From Rhodobacteraceae bacterium WFHF2C18 (GTDB lineage Bacteria > Pseudomonadota > Alphaproteobacteria > Rhodobacterales > Rhodobacteraceae): DNA of 64,000 nt. The DNA lies in the NCBI GenBank assembly GCA_002166865.1, contig NHTQ01000003.1, positions 326,001 to 390,000 on the forward strand, in the 5' to 3' direction. A model generated the notes under the pieces. The model made no database searches. It had not been told where the DNA came from and saw nothing but the letters and a program-made list of their open reading frames with translations. A program made the position numbers and the translations under genes. This document shows positions 17,288 to 28,082 of this stretch, piece by piece (the first letter of the stretch is position 1; every line of letters begins with the position of its first letter).

Positions 17288-18850
17288 TCAACGCACCCAG
17301 ACCTCAACCCGCCGGTTCACCTTACGGCCCCACGCACTGTCATCGCAGGCCATCGGCAGCGCCTCGCCGAAGGCCGCGGTCTCGACGGTGAGTCTATCCA
17401 ACTGCGCGGTTTCGGCGCCCCCAAGGACCGCGGCGCGCACCGCCTTGGCCCGGCGCATCGCGATATCCCGATTGGCCGCAGCACTGCCCTGTCCGTCGCT
17501 GAACCCGACAAAAACGATGCGCCGCGCATCGTAGAGACCCATTTCCAATGCGCGGGCGAGCGCCTGGACGTTAGAGCGCGATTGCGCGTCCAGCCGTGCC
17601 GATCCGGCCTCGAAACGGAAGGTCGTGGTCAGCCGCGCCAGCGGGGTGAGCAAGGCCATCATCCGTTTCAGCTCGCCCAGGCCCACCTCGGGGCCGGCCT
17701 GTGCGATCGCGTTGGCAAACCGATCCCCCTGGGCTGAAATCGCGATCTCTTCGGGGGCCTGATCAACGAAGCCCGCACGCCGGATCACCAGTTGCGCGGA
17801 AGGATGGCGGAGATAGTCTAGGAATTCCCGGACCAACTTGGGGAACCGCCGCGCCGGGAGATAGAGAAAGAGAGGCGCCGTCAGCGGATAGTCCTCGGTC
17901 TTGATCGCCCGGCGCGACGCTTGCACGGCGAAGCCGCAGGACCCTTCCAAGACCAAAGGCAGGGCCTCGCCCGTCTCGGACCGGTACGTGACACCGAGGG
18001 CGAAGGGATCTTGAGTAACAGCTTCCAGAAGCGCGCGGCTGGTGCCGTGGCGCTGTGCCCCGGCCGCAAGACCCCTGTCCGCGGGTGCCAGAAGGCGATC
18101 CTCGGTTGCCTGTCCCAGGCCCGATGTCTCATCCCGAAGGTGCACGGCGATCGGGGCATCGGGACCGCCCAATGCGCTCCAGTTCGCGATATCGCCGGAC
18201 AGAACGCCCGCCAGTTCCGCGGGCGTGACCCCCTGCACCGGGTTGCTGGGCGATACGACCGGAACAAGCGCATCCAGGGCGATCACCCGGCTGCGCCCCT
18301 TGCTTTCCAGGTCACCCAAACCGGCCTGGCGGGCATGGCGCAATTCCTCGGAGCGGATTTCACGGTCTGCCATGACGATATCGGCCTCGTTGGCCAAGAG
18401 GTCGGCAAACCCTTCCTCGGTATTCGGTAGGCGCAGCGTGAATTCCCCGGCCGGACGCTCGCGGCCGTCGCCGAATAGCCGATAGACAAGCGTGTTGCCG
18501 TCCGTCTCCAGACGCTCCACATCGTAGGCTTTACGGATAGCGAAGGCTTCGATGAGCGCGGGCAACAGCACCCGGCCCATCACCGGAGCCCCGGAAATCG
18601 AAACGCGTGCAACGTAGTCTTCAAGGCTGGGGCACCCGGGACCTTCACAGAGAACGCCAGAGCCGTCCACGGTCAGTTCACCGTAGATGGTTTCGACCCG
18701 GTAGAATTCACCGTCGAAACCCAGAAGATCACCGGAAATCTCGATTTCGCCGTCGCGCGCGGTCAGGGTCACATCCTGCGCCTGCGCGCGGGGCGCGGCG
18801 CACATCGCTGCGACAAGTGCGACAATCCACGCCGCACGCAAAGATCCCAT
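17288..18850 (-). CDS. PstS-like periplasmic binding domain fused to an OmpA-type peptidoglycan-binding domain
   Basis: A 520-residue exported protein: signal peptide (about 1-24, ending AQAQ), a phosphate-binding-protein-like region (about 75-350, with VVSPSNPVQGVTPAELAGVL and the DETSGLGQATEDRLL loop), and an OmpA C-terminal domain (about 390-520, FRFEAGSARLDAQSR, FVGFSDGQGS, NRRVEVWVR). The architecture suggests a ligand-binding sensor or scavenger anchored to peptidoglycan. It is immediately upstream of no pst transport gene here, so phosphate as ligand is only inferred from the fold. Its start is 23 bases downstream of the secA-linked gene's stop, so co-transcription with it is likely. 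Confidence 0.8.
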   Translation of the reverse strand: MGSLRAAWIVALVAAMCAAPRAQAQDVTLTARDGEIEISGDLLGFDGEFYRVETIYGELTVDGSGVLCEGPGCPSLEDYVARVSISGAPVMGRVLLPALIEAFAIRKAYDVERLETDGNTLVYRLFGDGRERPAGEFTLRLPNTEEGFADLLANEADIVMADREIRSEELRHARQAGLGDLESKGRSRVIALDALVPVVSPSNPVQGVTPAELAGVLSGDIANWSALGGPDAPIAVHLRDETSGLGQATEDRLLAPADRGLAAGAQRHGTSRALLEAVTQDPFALGVTYRSETGEALPLVLEGSCGFAVQASRRAIKTEDYPLTAPLFLYLPARRFPKLVREFLDYLRHPSAQLVIRRAGFVDQAPEEIAISAQGDRFANAIAQAGPEVGLGELKRMMALLTPLARLTTTFRFEAGSARLDAQSRSNVQALARALEMGLYDARRIVFVGFSDGQGSAAANRDIAMRRAKAVRAAVLGGAETAQLDRLTVETAAFGEALPMACDDSAWGRKVNRRVEVWVR

Positions 18851-18873
18851 CAGATGCCCCCGGTTCCCGCCTG

Positions 18874-19845
18874 TCAGTTGCGGGCGATCTTCAGGTCATC
18901 CAGCATGTTTTTCAACACCAGAAAATCCCCGACGGCCGCGCAATCGGGTATCGCGAGCGTCAGATCCTGGGCAACGGGGCGCCCGCCGGCGGGCAGCTGG
19001 ATGGACTGCGCTTCCACGTCGCGCCCGCAGTTGTCCTTGGTCACTTCGGCCTCGATGCTGAGCGCGACATCGCCGGCCCTTGACACGGTTCCCGATGGAA
19101 AGGTGTAGACATCCGCCTTGCGGGCCAGCTCAAGATCCCGGGCGCCGAGACGCACCAGGAAGCCGCCCTCAGCCTTTGTCGCAGCCGAGGTGCTGCGCGG
19201 CGCCCCCGACCAGACATGACCGGACTCGCCATACCCGGCGCCGAATTCGCGCGCGTGCAGCTCCAGCCCGCTTTGTCCGATCCACTGCACGACAACCCGG
19301 TCATAGGCATCCAGCCCGGAAACCTGCGTGTTTGCCATGGCGCCGTCACCGTTGGCGAAGGACGCGATGAAAATGGCCTGTTCGGAAAGCGCGGGAACGA
19401 TCACCCGGCTCTGGCCCGCCTCGTCGGTGACGGCGGAAAACATCATGCCGTTGTGATGCAGGGTAAAGCGCTGCCGGACCATGCAGGGGGCGGACAGGTC
19501 CAGCCGAACCATGGCCGCCGGCGCGGGTTCGGCCGACATGTCCAGATCACATCCGAACGCCGGTGAGGGTTCCTCGGACGGGAGAGAACCGCGCATCGGC
19601 TCGACAGCGACAGCAGTCAGCTTCACCGGTTCGGGCGGCAAGCCCGCGGGTTGCGGGGCACCTTCCGGTGGCACGGGAATGGCCGCTGTGTGCTGCACGT
19701 CCGTCAGGGTCAGGCGTGTTTCGGCGGCGGTCTCGGGCGTTGGCTCGGCCATGCTTTGCATGACGTAGCCGATCCCGAAGGCACAGGTCAGCGTGCCTAT
19801 GGCGATTGCGAAGCGTCCGGCCTTGATCATGTCGCGGTCTCGCAT
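18874..19845 (-). CDS. secA-linked exported or membrane-anchored protein of unknown function
   Basis: A 323-residue protein with one N-terminal hydrophobic segment (about 11-30) followed by a proline-rich stretch (about 45-80) and a beta-rich periplasmic part with four cysteines or more (FGCDLDMS, APCMVRQR, DNCGRDVE, IPDCAAVG). No enzyme motif is visible. I recall proteins of this type being labelled 'translocase' in Rhodobacterales only because they sit next to secA; the sequence itself does not support that. The ATG at 19845 follows AGGA. It lies 97 bases downstream of secA on the same strand. Confidence 0.7.
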   Translation of the reverse strand: MRDRDMIKAGRFAIAIGTLTCAFGIGYVMQSMAEPTPETAAETRLTLTDVQHTAAIPVPPEGAPQPAGLPPEPVKLTAVAVEPMRGSLPSEEPSPAFGCDLDMSAEPAPAAMVRLDLSAPCMVRQRFTLHHNGMMFSAVTDEAGQSRVIVPALSEQAIFIASFANGDGAMANTQVSGLDAYDRVVVQWIGQSGLELHAREFGAGYGESGHVWSGAPRSTSAATKAEGGFLVRLGARDLELARKADVYTFPSGTVSRAGDVALSIEAEVTKDNCGRDVEAQSIQLPAGGRPVAQDLTLAIPDCAAVGDFLVLKNMLDDLKIARN

Positions 19846-19942
19846 CTTGTTCCTGTGCGAACCGGACTACCCCCAGATCGTGGCCGCCATATGGCGTCGC
19901 CGCGGACTCAATTTGACACCCGGCGCAGGCCGGGCGGGTGGC

Positions 19943-22651
19943 TCAGACCAGCCGCCCGTGGCAATGCTTGAATTTCTTGCCCGACCCGCAGGGACAGGGC
20001 TGGTTGCGGCCCGGATTGCCCCAGGTTTCGGGATCGGATTCGACAAAGCCCTCTGCCGCGCCTTCACGTTCGGGCTCGGTGGCCTCGCCCGGGTGGCTCG
20101 GCTCGGCAGACTGCGCCATGGCCTCACGCTGTTGCTCGATCTCGCGCATCATCGACGCCTGCTCCTCCTCGCTCATCGGACGAATCTGCGCGAGTTTCTG
20201 GGTGACGTCCTGGCGCAGGCTGTCCAGCATAGACTCAAACAGCTGGAACGCCTCGGTCTTGTATTCGTTTAGCGGGTCGCGCTGTGCGTACCCGCGGAAG
20301 CCGACGACGCTGCGCAGGTGTTCGAGGGTCAGCAGATGTTCGCGCCACTTGGTGTCGATCGTCTGAAGCAGGATCTGCTTTTCGATGGCGCGCATGTTCT
20401 CGGGGCCGAACTGCGCCGTCTTTTGCGCCATCATCTCGTCCGCCGCGTTTTCCAGGCGCTCGGCAATCGCTTCGTCGTCCACGCCTTCCTCGTCGGCCCA
20501 TTCGCCAATGGGCAGATCCATGGACAAGTGTTCCTGCACAGCGGCATGCAGGCCGTCGGTATCCCATTGATCGGCATAGGTCTTGGGGGGCATGTAGGTC
20601 GCGACAAGGTCGTCGATGACCTCGCTGCGCATGTCCTGCACGATTTCCGACAGGTCCTCTGCCTTCATGATGTCGAGGCGCTGGTTGAAAATCACCTTGC
20701 GCTGTTCGTTCATCACGTCGTCAAACTTCAGAAGCTGCTTTCGGATGTCGAAGTTCCGGCCCTCCACCTTGGCTTGGGCGCGTTCGAGGGACTTGTTGAC
20801 CCACGGATGAACGATGGCTTCGCCTTCCTTCATCCCAAGACCCGAGAGCACTTTTTCCAGACGCTCTGAGCCGAAAATGCGCATCAGGTCATCATCGAGG
20901 CTGAGGAAGAAGGCCGAGCGCCCCGGGTCGCCCTGCCGGCCGGAGCGGCCGCGCAGCTGGTTGTCGATCCGGCGGCTTTCGTGCCGCTCGGTGCCCAGGA
21001 CGAAAAGCCCGCCGGCCTCCAGCACCTTCTTCTTCTCGTCGGCGTGTTCGGATTCGATCCTGCGGCGCAGCGCCTCGGGGTCAGCTTCGGGATCGGCGTC
21101 CAGCGCCTCCATCACCTTGAGCTCGACGTTTCCGCCAAGCTGGATGTCCGTGCCGCGGCCGGCCATATTCGTTGCGATCGTCACCGCCCCGGGCTTGCCC
21201 GCCTCGGCGATGATCTGTGCTTCCTTCTCGTGTTGGCGAGCGTTGAGCACGTTGTGCTGCACCCCGGCCTTCTTGAGCGCCTGGCTCAACATCTCGGACT
21301 TCTCGATCGAAGTGGTACCGACGAGGATCGGCTGCCCCTTCTCGTGGGCTTCGCGGATCGATTCGATGATGGCGTTGTACTTGTCTTCCTGGGTTCGGTA
21401 GACAGCGTCGTCCTCGTCCGCCCGGGCGATCGGCATGTTCGTCGGCACCTCGACCACGCCGAGGCCATAGATTTCCATGAATTCCTCGGCCTCGGTTGCG
21501 GCCGTACCAGTCATGCCGGCCAGTTTCTCGTACAAACGGAAATAGTTCTGGAAGGTGACCTGCGCCAGCGTGACGTTCTCGGGCTGGATATCGCAGCCCT
21601 CCTTCGCCTCGATCGCTTGATGCAGGCCATCGCTCAGGCGGCGGCCGGGCATCATCCGGCCCGTGAACTCGTCGATAAGAACGACATCGCCGTCACGCAC
21701 GATGTAATCCTTGTCCTTCTGGAACATCTTGTGCGCGCGCAGGCCCTGGTTGACGTGGTGCACGATGGTCGTGCTTTCGGGGTCATAAAGCGACTGGCCC
21801 TCGTCCAGAAGCCCGCGGGAATGCAGCAGACCCTCCAGGAATTCGTTGCCTTCATCCGTGAAGGTCACGTTCTTGGACTTCTCGTCGATGGTGTAGTGCT
21901 CGTCGGAAAGCTCGGGGATCAGCTTGTCGATGGCGACATAAAGGTCGCTTCGATCTTGGGAGGGCCCCGAAATGATGAGCGGCGTGCGCGCTTCGTCGAT
22001 CAGGATCGAATCGACCTCGTCCACGATGGCGAAGTGATGCCCGCGCTGGTTCATTTGCTCCAGCGAGGACTTCATGTTGTCGCGAAGATAATCGAAACCC
22101 AGTTCGTTATTGGTCGCATAGGTGACATCGGCGGCATAGGCACCCTTCTTCTCGGCCTCGGGCTGCTGCGGGTAAACGACCCCGGTGGTCATCCCGAGCG
22201 CACCGTAAACCTTGCCCATCCACTCCGCATCGCGCTTGGCCAGGTAATCGTTGACGGTGACGATATGCACGCCCTTGCCGGTCAGGGCGTTGAGGTAGGT
22301 CGGGAAGGTCGCGACCAATGTCTTGCCCTCGCCCGTCTTCATTTCCGAAATATTGCCCTGATGCAGGAAGATGCCGCCCATCAACTGCACGTCGAAGGCA
22401 CGCAGCCCGAGCGCGCGCTTGCCGGCCTCGCGGCAGTTGGCGAAGGCTTCGGGGAGGATCGAATCCAGGCTTTCACCGTCGGCGACGCGCTTCTTGAACT
22501 CCGCCGTCTTTTCCTTGAGGCCTTCGTCGCTCAGGGCCTCGAACTCGGGTTCTAGCGCGTTTATCCTGTCGACCAGCGGGCGTGTCGCCTTGATCTTGCG
22601 GTCATTCGGCGTGCCGAAGATCTTTCGGGCGACAGTTCCAATACCCAGCAT
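19943..22651 (-). CDS. secA: preprotein translocase ATPase SecA
   Basis: About 902 residues, full length. Walker A is [13 protein letters not shown], the DEAD-like box is [17 protein letters not shown], and helicase motif VI-type sequence [10 protein letters not shown] is present. The C-terminal zinc tail [14 protein letters not shown] binds SecB and lipids. SecA drives export through SecYEG. The ATG at 22651 gives [13 protein letters not shown], the usual N-terminus; a TTG two codons upstream is the alternative. It is divergent from a parvulin isomerase gene, a sensible pairing of export with periplasmic folding. Confidence 0.97.
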   Translation of the reverse strand: MLGIGTVARKIFGTPNDRKIKATRPLVDRINALEPEFEALSDEGLKEKTAEFKKRVADGESLDSILPEAFANCREAGKRALGLRAFDVQLMGGIFLHQGNISEMKTGEGKTLVATFPTYLNALTGKGVHIVTVNDYLAKRDAEWMGKVYGALGMTTGVVYPQQPEAEKKGAYAADVTYATNNELGFDYLRDNMKSSLEQMNQRGHHFAIVDEVDSILIDEARTPLIISGPSQDRSDLYVAIDKLIPELSDEHYTIDEKSKNVTFTDEGNEFLEGLLHSRGLLDEGQSLYDPESTTIVHHVNQGLRAHKMFQKDKDYIVRDGDVVLIDEFTGRMMPGRRLSDGLHQAIEAKEGCDIQPENVTLAQVTFQNYFRLYEKLAGMTGTAATEAEEFMEIYGLGVVEVPTNMPIARADEDDAVYRTQEDKYNAIIESIREAHEKGQPILVGTTSIEKSEMLSQALKKAGVQHNVLNARQHEKEAQIIAEAGKPGAVTIATNMAGRGTDIQLGGNVELKVMEALDADPEADPEALRRRIESEHADEKKKVLEAGGLFVLGTERHESRRIDNQLRGRSGRQGDPGRSAFFLSLDDDLMRIFGSERLEKVLSGLGMKEGEAIVHPWVNKSLERAQAKVEGRNFDIRKQLLKFDDVMNEQRKVIFNQRLDIMKAEDLSEIVQDMRSEVIDDLVATYMPPKTYADQWDTDGLHAAVQEHLSMDLPIGEWADEEGVDDEAIAERLENAADEMMAQKTAQFGPENMRAIEKQILLQTIDTKWREHLLTLEHLRSVVGFRGYAQRDPLNEYKTEAFQLFESMLDSLRQDVTQKLAQIRPMSEEEQASMMREIEQQREAMAQSAEPSHPGEATEPEREGAAEGFVESDPETWGNPGRNQPCPCGSGKKFKHCHGRLV

Positions 22652-22840
22652 ATCCAATCCGTTCCGGTCGTTCGCTTGTCATTGAAGGCATTTGCTTGCC
22701 CCGCGATCTGCCTGACCCTAAAAGGGGCGCAAGAAGGCGGTCCTGCCTTGATCCAAAGGCGATGTAAGGGGCCGCCGTATAAGTGTCAACGTTGCGCGAT
22801 GGCGCAGCAACCCACGCCGAAACGCAAAGGAAGGCCCCAA

Positions 22841-23698
22841 ATGTTCGATCGCCTCACGCTTCTGCCCGCCGCGTTCGTGGCCGCCGCAATCGGCTTCGGC
22901 CAGCCGGCGCCGGCTCAGGACGGTCCCGACCCCGACAAGGTCGTCGCAACCGTGAACGGAACCGAGATCAAGCTGGCCCACATGATCGCGCTGCGTTCCA
23001 GCCTGCCACAACAGTACAGCCAGCTGCCGCCCGATGTTCTGTTCAACGGCATCCTCGATCAACTGATCCAGCAGACCCTGCTGATGCATGCGAACGAGGA
23101 CGACCTCTCCAAGCGCAGCAAGATCATGCTCGAGAACGAGCGGCGGGCCATCATCGCCGGCGAGAAGATCAACGAGGTGATGGACACCGAAATCGGCGAA
23201 GCCGAGCTTCAGACCGCCTACGAGGCGAAATACGTCGATGCCGAGGATGAAACCGAATACAGGGCCGCGCACATCCTGGTGGAAAGCGAGGAAAAGGCGC
23301 AATCCCTCGTCGATGAACTGTCGGAAGGCGCCGATTTCGCCGCTCTGGCAAAGGAACACTCCACCGGTCCCTCGGCCGCCAGCGGCGGCGACCTGGGCTG
23401 GTTCGGCGAGGGCGTGATGGTCCAGAGCTTTTTCGATGCCGTGGCCGCGCTGGAGCCCGGCGAGGTTTCCCAGCCGGTAAGAACCGAATTCGGATGGCAC
23501 GTCATCAAGCTGAAGGAGACCCGCGTGAAAGAACGCCCCGAGCTTGCGGAAGTTCGCGAAGAGCTTGAGACGGAACTGCAGCAGGCGGCCTTCGACGATT
23601 ACGTGGCCAGTCTTCAGGCCGAGGCCGAAATCGACCGGGCCGGCACCGAGGGGATCGACCCCGGGACGCTGAACAAGACCGACTTGCTGGAGGACTGA
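22841..23698 (+). CDS. periplasmic parvulin-type peptidyl-prolyl isomerase
   Basis: A 285-residue exported protein: signal peptide (about 1-25, ending PAPAQ), a SurA/PpiC-like N-terminal helical part, a parvulin domain (about 140-230: YRAAHILVESEEKAQ, SGGDLGWFGEGVMV, TEFGWHVIKL) and a helical tail. It helps fold outer-membrane and periplasmic proteins. The ATG at 22841 has AAAGGAAGG upstream. Three bases separate it from argJ, so the two share a transcript although their functions are unrelated. Confidence 0.9.
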   Translation: MFDRLTLLPAAFVAAAIGFGQPAPAQDGPDPDKVVATVNGTEIKLAHMIALRSSLPQQYSQLPPDVLFNGILDQLIQQTLLMHANEDDLSKRSKIMLENERRAIIAGEKINEVMDTEIGEAELQTAYEAKYVDAEDETEYRAAHILVESEEKAQSLVDELSEGADFAALAKEHSTGPSAASGGDLGWFGEGVMVQSFFDAVAALEPGEVSQPVRTEFGWHVIKLKETRVKERPELAEVREELETELQQAAFDDYVASLQAEAEIDRAGTEGIDPGTLNKTDLLED

Positions 23699-23700
23699 CG

Positions 23701-24927
23701 ATGGCGTCCCTGCCGGTCTCGCCGCTGGCCCCCGACCGTTTTCCCGACCTTCCGCACATCGGCGGGGTTACCTTGGCCACCGGCAAGGCCGGCGTGCGCT
23801 ATTCTGGCCGGACTGACGTCATGCTTGCGCATCTGGACCCGGGAACGAAAGTTGCCGGGGTCTTTACCCGATCAAAGACCCGCGCGGCACCGGTTCTGGA
23901 CTGCGAAGCCAAGATCGGCGCGTCCAGCGACTCCGGCGCGGCCTTTGTCGTGAACTCCGGAAACGCCAATGCCTTCACCGGCCGGTACGGCGCCGAAGCG
24001 ACCCAAGCCATCACCGGCGCCGTCGCGGCGGCCCTGGACCTGCCCGAAAGCAGGGTCTTTTCCTCTTCCACTGGCGTGATCGGGGAACCGCTGCCACATC
24101 AGCGAATCACCGACAGGATCGGCGACCTGGCCGCCCAGCTTGCCCCGGACGGGTTCGAACAGGCCGCCCGCGCGATCATGACGACCGACACCTTTCCCAA
24201 GGGGGCCGGCACCACTGTCACGGTCGGTGGCCAACCCGTGCGGATCGCGGGAATCGCCAAGGGATCCGGCATGATTGCGCCGGACATGGCCACGATGCTC
24301 GCCTATATCTTCACCGACGCGATCATCGATCAGCGGGTCCTGCAGTCCATGGTCGCCGCCCTCACCGCGACCACGTTCAACTGCATCACGGTCGACAGCG
24401 ACACCTCGACCTCCGATACTGTTCTGGTGGCAGCCACCGGGGCATCCGGTATCCCTGCCACGGAGAACGATCTGGGCTTCATCGAAGGGCTGCGCCGCGT
24501 GATGCTGGACCTGGCCCATCAGGTCGTCCGCGACGGAGAGGGCGCCACCAAATTCGTCGAGATCTCGATCACCGGCGCGGTCAGCGAGGTGGATGCCCGC
24601 AAACACGCGATGGCCATTGCGAACTCGCCGCTGGTCAAGACCGCAATCGCCGGGGAAGATCCGAACTGGGGGCGTATCGTGATGGCCGTGGGCAAATCCG
24701 GCGCAGACGCCGAGCGCGATCGCATGACGATATGGTTCGGCGATATCCTGGTGGCACGCGACGGCTGGGTCAGCCCGGACTACGACGAGGCCCGGGCCGC
24801 AGCCTACATGAAGAACCAGGAGCTGACGATACACGTTGACCTTGGCCTCGGCGGCGGCACCGCCACGGTCTGGACCTGCGACCTGACCCATGGATACGTC
24901 GATATCAACGCCGACTATCGGTCATGA
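23701..24927 (+). CDS. argJ: bifunctional glutamate N-acetyltransferase / amino-acid acetyltransferase ArgJ
   Basis: A 408-residue ornithine acetyltransferase. The autocleavage and nucleophile site is in IAKGSGMIAPDMATMLAY (Thr of ATML), and GDGEGATKFVEI and SPLVKTAIAGEDPNWGRI are further family signatures. It recycles the acetyl group from N-acetylornithine to glutamate in arginine synthesis, and many homologues also use acetyl-CoA. argG lies elsewhere in this window. Its stop overlaps the mutT start (ATGA). Confidence 0.96.
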   Translation: MASLPVSPLAPDRFPDLPHIGGVTLATGKAGVRYSGRTDVMLAHLDPGTKVAGVFTRSKTRAAPVLDCEAKIGASSDSGAAFVVNSGNANAFTGRYGAEATQAITGAVAAALDLPESRVFSSSTGVIGEPLPHQRITDRIGDLAAQLAPDGFEQAARAIMTTDTFPKGAGTTVTVGGQPVRIAGIAKGSGMIAPDMATMLAYIFTDAIIDQRVLQSMVAALTATTFNCITVDSDTSTSDTVLVAATGASGIPATENDLGFIEGLRRVMLDLAHQVVRDGEGATKFVEISITGAVSEVDARKHAMAIANSPLVKTAIAGEDPNWGRIVMAVGKSGADAERDRMTIWFGDILVARDGWVSPDYDEARAAAYMKNQELTIHVDLGLGGGTATVWTCDLTHGYVDINADYRS

Positions 24928-25322
24928 AGGTTGTGCTCGTCTCCGCGGTTGCGTTGATCGACGTCGATGGGCGCGTTTTGCTGACGCAACGCCCCGAAGG
25001 TAAATCGATGGCCGGCCTTTGGGAATTCCCCGGCGGCAAGGTCGAGGCCGGGGAAAGCCCGGAAAGCGCGCTGATTCGCGAATTGCACGAAGAGCTGGGA
25101 ATCGACACTTGGGAAAGCTGCCTTGCGCCTTTGACCTTCGCGAGTCATGGCTACGAGGATTTCCACCTGCTCATGCCGCTGTTTGCCTGCCGCAAATGGG
25201 GTGGTGTCCCGCAGTCCCGCGAAGGGCAGGCCCTGAAATGGGTGCGCCCGGCCCGCCTGCGCGACTATCCCATGCCACCGGCGGATGTCCCCCTGATCCC
25301 GGTCCTGCGCGATTGGCTGTAG
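24924..25322 (+). CDS. mutT: 8-oxo-dGTP diphosphatase MutT
   Basis: A 132-residue Nudix hydrolase: the Nudix box runs from GGKVEAGESPESALIREL to HEELGID and the N-terminus (VVLVSAVALIDVDGRVLLTQRP) is MutT-like. It removes oxidised guanine nucleotides before incorporation. ATG overlaps the argJ stop, so translation is coupled. It is one of three Nudix genes in the window. MutT is the best subfamily match, but other small Nudix activities cannot be excluded. Confidence 0.88.
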   Translation: MKVVLVSAVALIDVDGRVLLTQRPEGKSMAGLWEFPGGKVEAGESPESALIRELHEELGIDTWESCLAPLTFASHGYEDFHLLMPLFACRKWGGVPQSREGQALKWVRPARLRDYPMPPADVPLIPVLRDWL

Positions 25323-25411
25323 GCCCCGGCGGAAGGGCACTGTTTCCCTTCAACTTTCGTAACAGCTGTCTGTTGTTTTTTGCTGAGCGCCGTATCCGGA
25401 GGAGGATCCGC

Positions 25412-25537
25412 ATGAGACCAACGAGTCTTCTGGGCAGCCGCACTTCGATGCAGAAGAGGCTGCTGCGCCGATACCCGGAGGACCGAAGAGGTGCGGCTCG
25501 GCGGCAAGGCCGGCAACCGCCATCGGGTCTCCAATGA
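25412..25537 (+). CDS. possible small arginine-rich protein
   Basis: A 41-codon frame with a strong ribosome-binding site (GGAGGAGGATCCGC before ATG) in the gap between mutT and the convergent infB. The product is very basic (MRPTSLLGSRTSMQKRLLRR at its start) with no recognised domain. The following bidirectional terminator would end a short transcript here. It could instead be part of an untranslated RNA. Confidence 0.35.
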   Translation: MRPTSLLGSRTSMQKRLLRRYPEDRRGAARRQGRQPPSGLQ

Positions 25538-25568
25538 CATGTGACACCCGCCGAGCATCGTGAATGAG

Positions 25569-25594
25569 AAAGGGCGGCCCATGGCCGCCCTTTT
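25569..25594. terminator. bidirectional intrinsic terminator at the end of infB
   Basis: AAAGGGCGGCC (25569-25579) and GGCCGCCCTTT (25583-25593) pair perfectly across a 3-base loop, with T-rich ends on both strands. It lies just beyond the infB stop and would also stop rightward transcripts from mutT. Confidence 0.85.
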
Positions 25595-25598
25595 CCGA

Positions 25599-28082
25599 TC
25601 AGTCCAGCGTGCGGGTGACTTCCTCGCGCTCGAAGATCTCGATGACATCGCCTTGACGAATGTCCTCGTAGTTCTCGAAGGCCATCCCGCATTCCTGGCC
25701 GGACTGCACTTCGCTGACCTCGTCCTTGAAGCGCTTGAGCGTCTTCAGCGTGCCCTCGTGGACCACCACGTCGTCGCGCAGCAGGCGCACGCCGGCGGAC
25801 CGGCGCGCGATACCCTCGGTGACCAGGCAGCCCGCGACCTTGCCGACGCCGGAGACCTTGAAAACTTCCCGGATCTCGGCATAGCCGATGAATTTCTCGC
25901 GAATTTCCGCACCCAGCAGGCCAGAGGCGGCCGCCTTCACGTCATCAACAAGATCGTAGATCACCGAGTAATAGCGGATTTCAACGCCCTTCTGATTCGC
26001 GCTGCGCCGCGCCGACGCGTTGGCCCGCACGTTGAAGCCCAGAACCGGCGCGCCGCTGGCCTCTGCCAGGCCGATATCCGACTCGGTGATTGCACCCACG
26101 CCGGAATGCAGCACGCGGACGCGCACTTCCTCGTTGCCGATCTTTTCCATGGCCTGGATGATCGCCTCGGCACTGCCCTGCACGTCGGCCTTGACGACGA
26201 TGGGCATCTCCTTGACGTTCTCGTCCTCCTTCGCCTGTGCCAGAAGCTGCTCCAGAGAGGCGCCGGCACCGGCGGCGGCGCGCCTTTCCTTCGCCTTTTC
26301 TTGACGGTATTCAGCGATCTCGCGGGCCTGCGACTCGGTTTCGACGACGTTCAGGACGTCGCCCGCCTCAGGCGTACCGTTGATGCCCAGAACCTCGACC
26401 GGGACGGAGGGCCCCGCCTCTTTCACGCGCTCTCCGCGGTCGTTGATCAGGGCGCGGACCTTGCCGTACTGTTCCCCGACGACGAAAACGTCGCCTTGGC
26501 GCAGGGTGCCGCGCTGCACAAGGACGGTGGCAACGGGGCCGCGGCCCACGTCGAGCTGCGCCTCGATCACCGCCCCCTCGGCGGACCGGGTGGGGTTGGC
26601 CTCGAGTTCGAGGATCTCGGCCTGCAACGCAATCGATTCCAGAAGGTCATCCAGCCCCTGCCCGGTCTGGGCCGAGACCTCGACATCCTGCACGTCACCC
26701 GACAGCTTTTCGACGATCACCTCGTGATGCAGCAGATCCGTGCGCACCTTGTCAGGGTCCGCTTCGGGCTTGTCGACCTTGTTGATCGCAACGATCATGG
26801 GAACGCCCGCCGCCTTGGCGTGGTTAACGGCCTCCACCGTCTGGGGCATCACCGCGTCATCCGCGGCGACCACCAGCACGACAATATCCGTCACCTGCGC
26901 CCCGCGCGCCCGCATCGAGGTGAAGGCGGCATGGCCCGGCGTGTCGAGGAAGGTCAGAGTCGTACCGCCCTCGGACTCGACCTGGTAGGCCCCGATGTGC
27001 TGGGTAATGCCGCCGGCTTCGCCCGAAACGACCTTGGCGTTGCGGATCGCATCAAGAAGCGAGGTCTTGCCGTGGTCGACGTGCCCCATGACGGTAATGA
27101 CAGGCGGACGGGGCCGCATGTCTTCGGGCCTGTCTTCTTCCTGGCTGATTACGTCCTCAACATCGGCATCCGAAACGCGCACGACCCGGTGGCCGAATTC
27201 CTCGATGATGAGTTCGGCGGTATCGGCGTCGATCGACTGGTTCTGCGTGACCATCATGCCGTTCTGCATCAGCGCCTTGATCACGTCGCCGACCCGCTCG
27301 GCCATGCGGTTGGCGAGTTCCGAAACGACGATGGTCTCGGGCAACTGGACATCACGGACGACCTTTTCGCGTTCCTGCTTGCCGCCCATGGCCTTCTGGC
27401 GGGCGCGCTCCTGCTTGCGCTTCATCGCCGCCAAGGATTTTTGCCGCCCGTCACCGCCCGAGAGCGCCTGGTTGAGCGTCAGCTTGCCCGAGCGGCGACC
27501 CTCGCCGCCCTTGCCCTTGCCGCGGCCGCGGTCCTGCTCGCGCTCCTTGTCCCGGGCTTTCGGCGCCTGCTTCGGCGCCGGCTTTGCCGTCGTGGCCTCT
27601 TCGGGCTGGCCCGCCGCCTGTTGGGCGGCCTGCTTCGCGGCATCCTCAGCCTCGCGCTTCTTGCGCTCCTCTTCTTCCGCCTTCTGGCGTGCGCGCTCCT
27701 CGGCCTCGCGCTGTTCGCGCTCCTTAGCCTCGGCCTCTTCGCGGCGGCGCTGGCGCTCTTCCTCGCGCTTGCGTTCTTCTTCCTCGCGGCGGCGGGCCTC
27801 TTCGGCCTCGCGCTCCTTCGCGGCCTGCAGCGCCTTCATCCGGCGCTCCATTTCGGCGTCCGAAATCCCGGCGGGGCGCTTCTTGGGGTCCACAGACGGC
27901 GTCTTGCCCTTGCCCGCATCCGCGCCGCCCGCGCCGCTGCCTGGCTTTGGCTTGACGACACGCTTGCGCTTGGTTTCAACCACGACGTTTTTGGTACGGC
28001 CATGGCTGAAGCTCTGCTTCACGTTCCCCGAGCGGGGGCCGCCACGCACACCCAAAGTCTTCTTTCCGTCGTTGTCGCTCAT
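25599..28082 (-). CDS. infB: translation initiation factor IF-2
   Basis: An 827-residue IF-2: a long charged N-terminal region (about 85-215) with dense Glu/Arg/Lys coiled-coil-like sequence, then the GTPase domain with G1 [20 protein letters not shown] and the [10 protein letters not shown] motif, and the C-terminal domains that bind initiator tRNA ([30 protein letters not shown]). It brings fMet-tRNA to the 30S subunit. The ATG overlaps the ylxR stop (ATGA). It is the last gene of rimP-nusA-ylxR-infB. Confidence 0.97.
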   Translation of the reverse strand: MSDNDGKKTLGVRGGPRSGNVKQSFSHGRTKNVVVETKRKRVVKPKPGSGAGGADAGKGKTPSVDPKKRPAGISDAEMERRMKALQAAKEREAEEARRREEEERKREEERQRRREEAEAKEREQREAEERARQKAEEEERKKREAEDAAKQAAQQAAGQPEEATTAKPAPKQAPKARDKEREQDRGRGKGKGGEGRRSGKLTLNQALSGGDGRQKSLAAMKRKQERARQKAMGGKQEREKVVRDVQLPETIVVSELANRMAERVGDVIKALMQNGMMVTQNQSIDADTAELIIEEFGHRVVRVSDADVEDVISQEEDRPEDMRPRPPVITVMGHVDHGKTSLLDAIRNAKVVSGEAGGITQHIGAYQVESEGGTTLTFLDTPGHAAFTSMRARGAQVTDIVVLVVAADDAVMPQTVEAVNHAKAAGVPMIVAINKVDKPEADPDKVRTDLLHHEVIVEKLSGDVQDVEVSAQTGQGLDDLLESIALQAEILELEANPTRSAEGAVIEAQLDVGRGPVATVLVQRGTLRQGDVFVVGEQYGKVRALINDRGERVKEAGPSVPVEVLGINGTPEAGDVLNVVETESQAREIAEYRQEKAKERRAAAGAGASLEQLLAQAKEDENVKEMPIVVKADVQGSAEAIIQAMEKIGNEEVRVRVLHSGVGAITESDIGLAEASGAPVLGFNVRANASARRSANQKGVEIRYYSVIYDLVDDVKAAASGLLGAEIREKFIGYAEIREVFKVSGVGKVAGCLVTEGIARRSAGVRLLRDDVVVHEGTLKTLKRFKDEVSEVQSGQECGMAFENYEDIRQGDVIEIFEREEVTRTLD

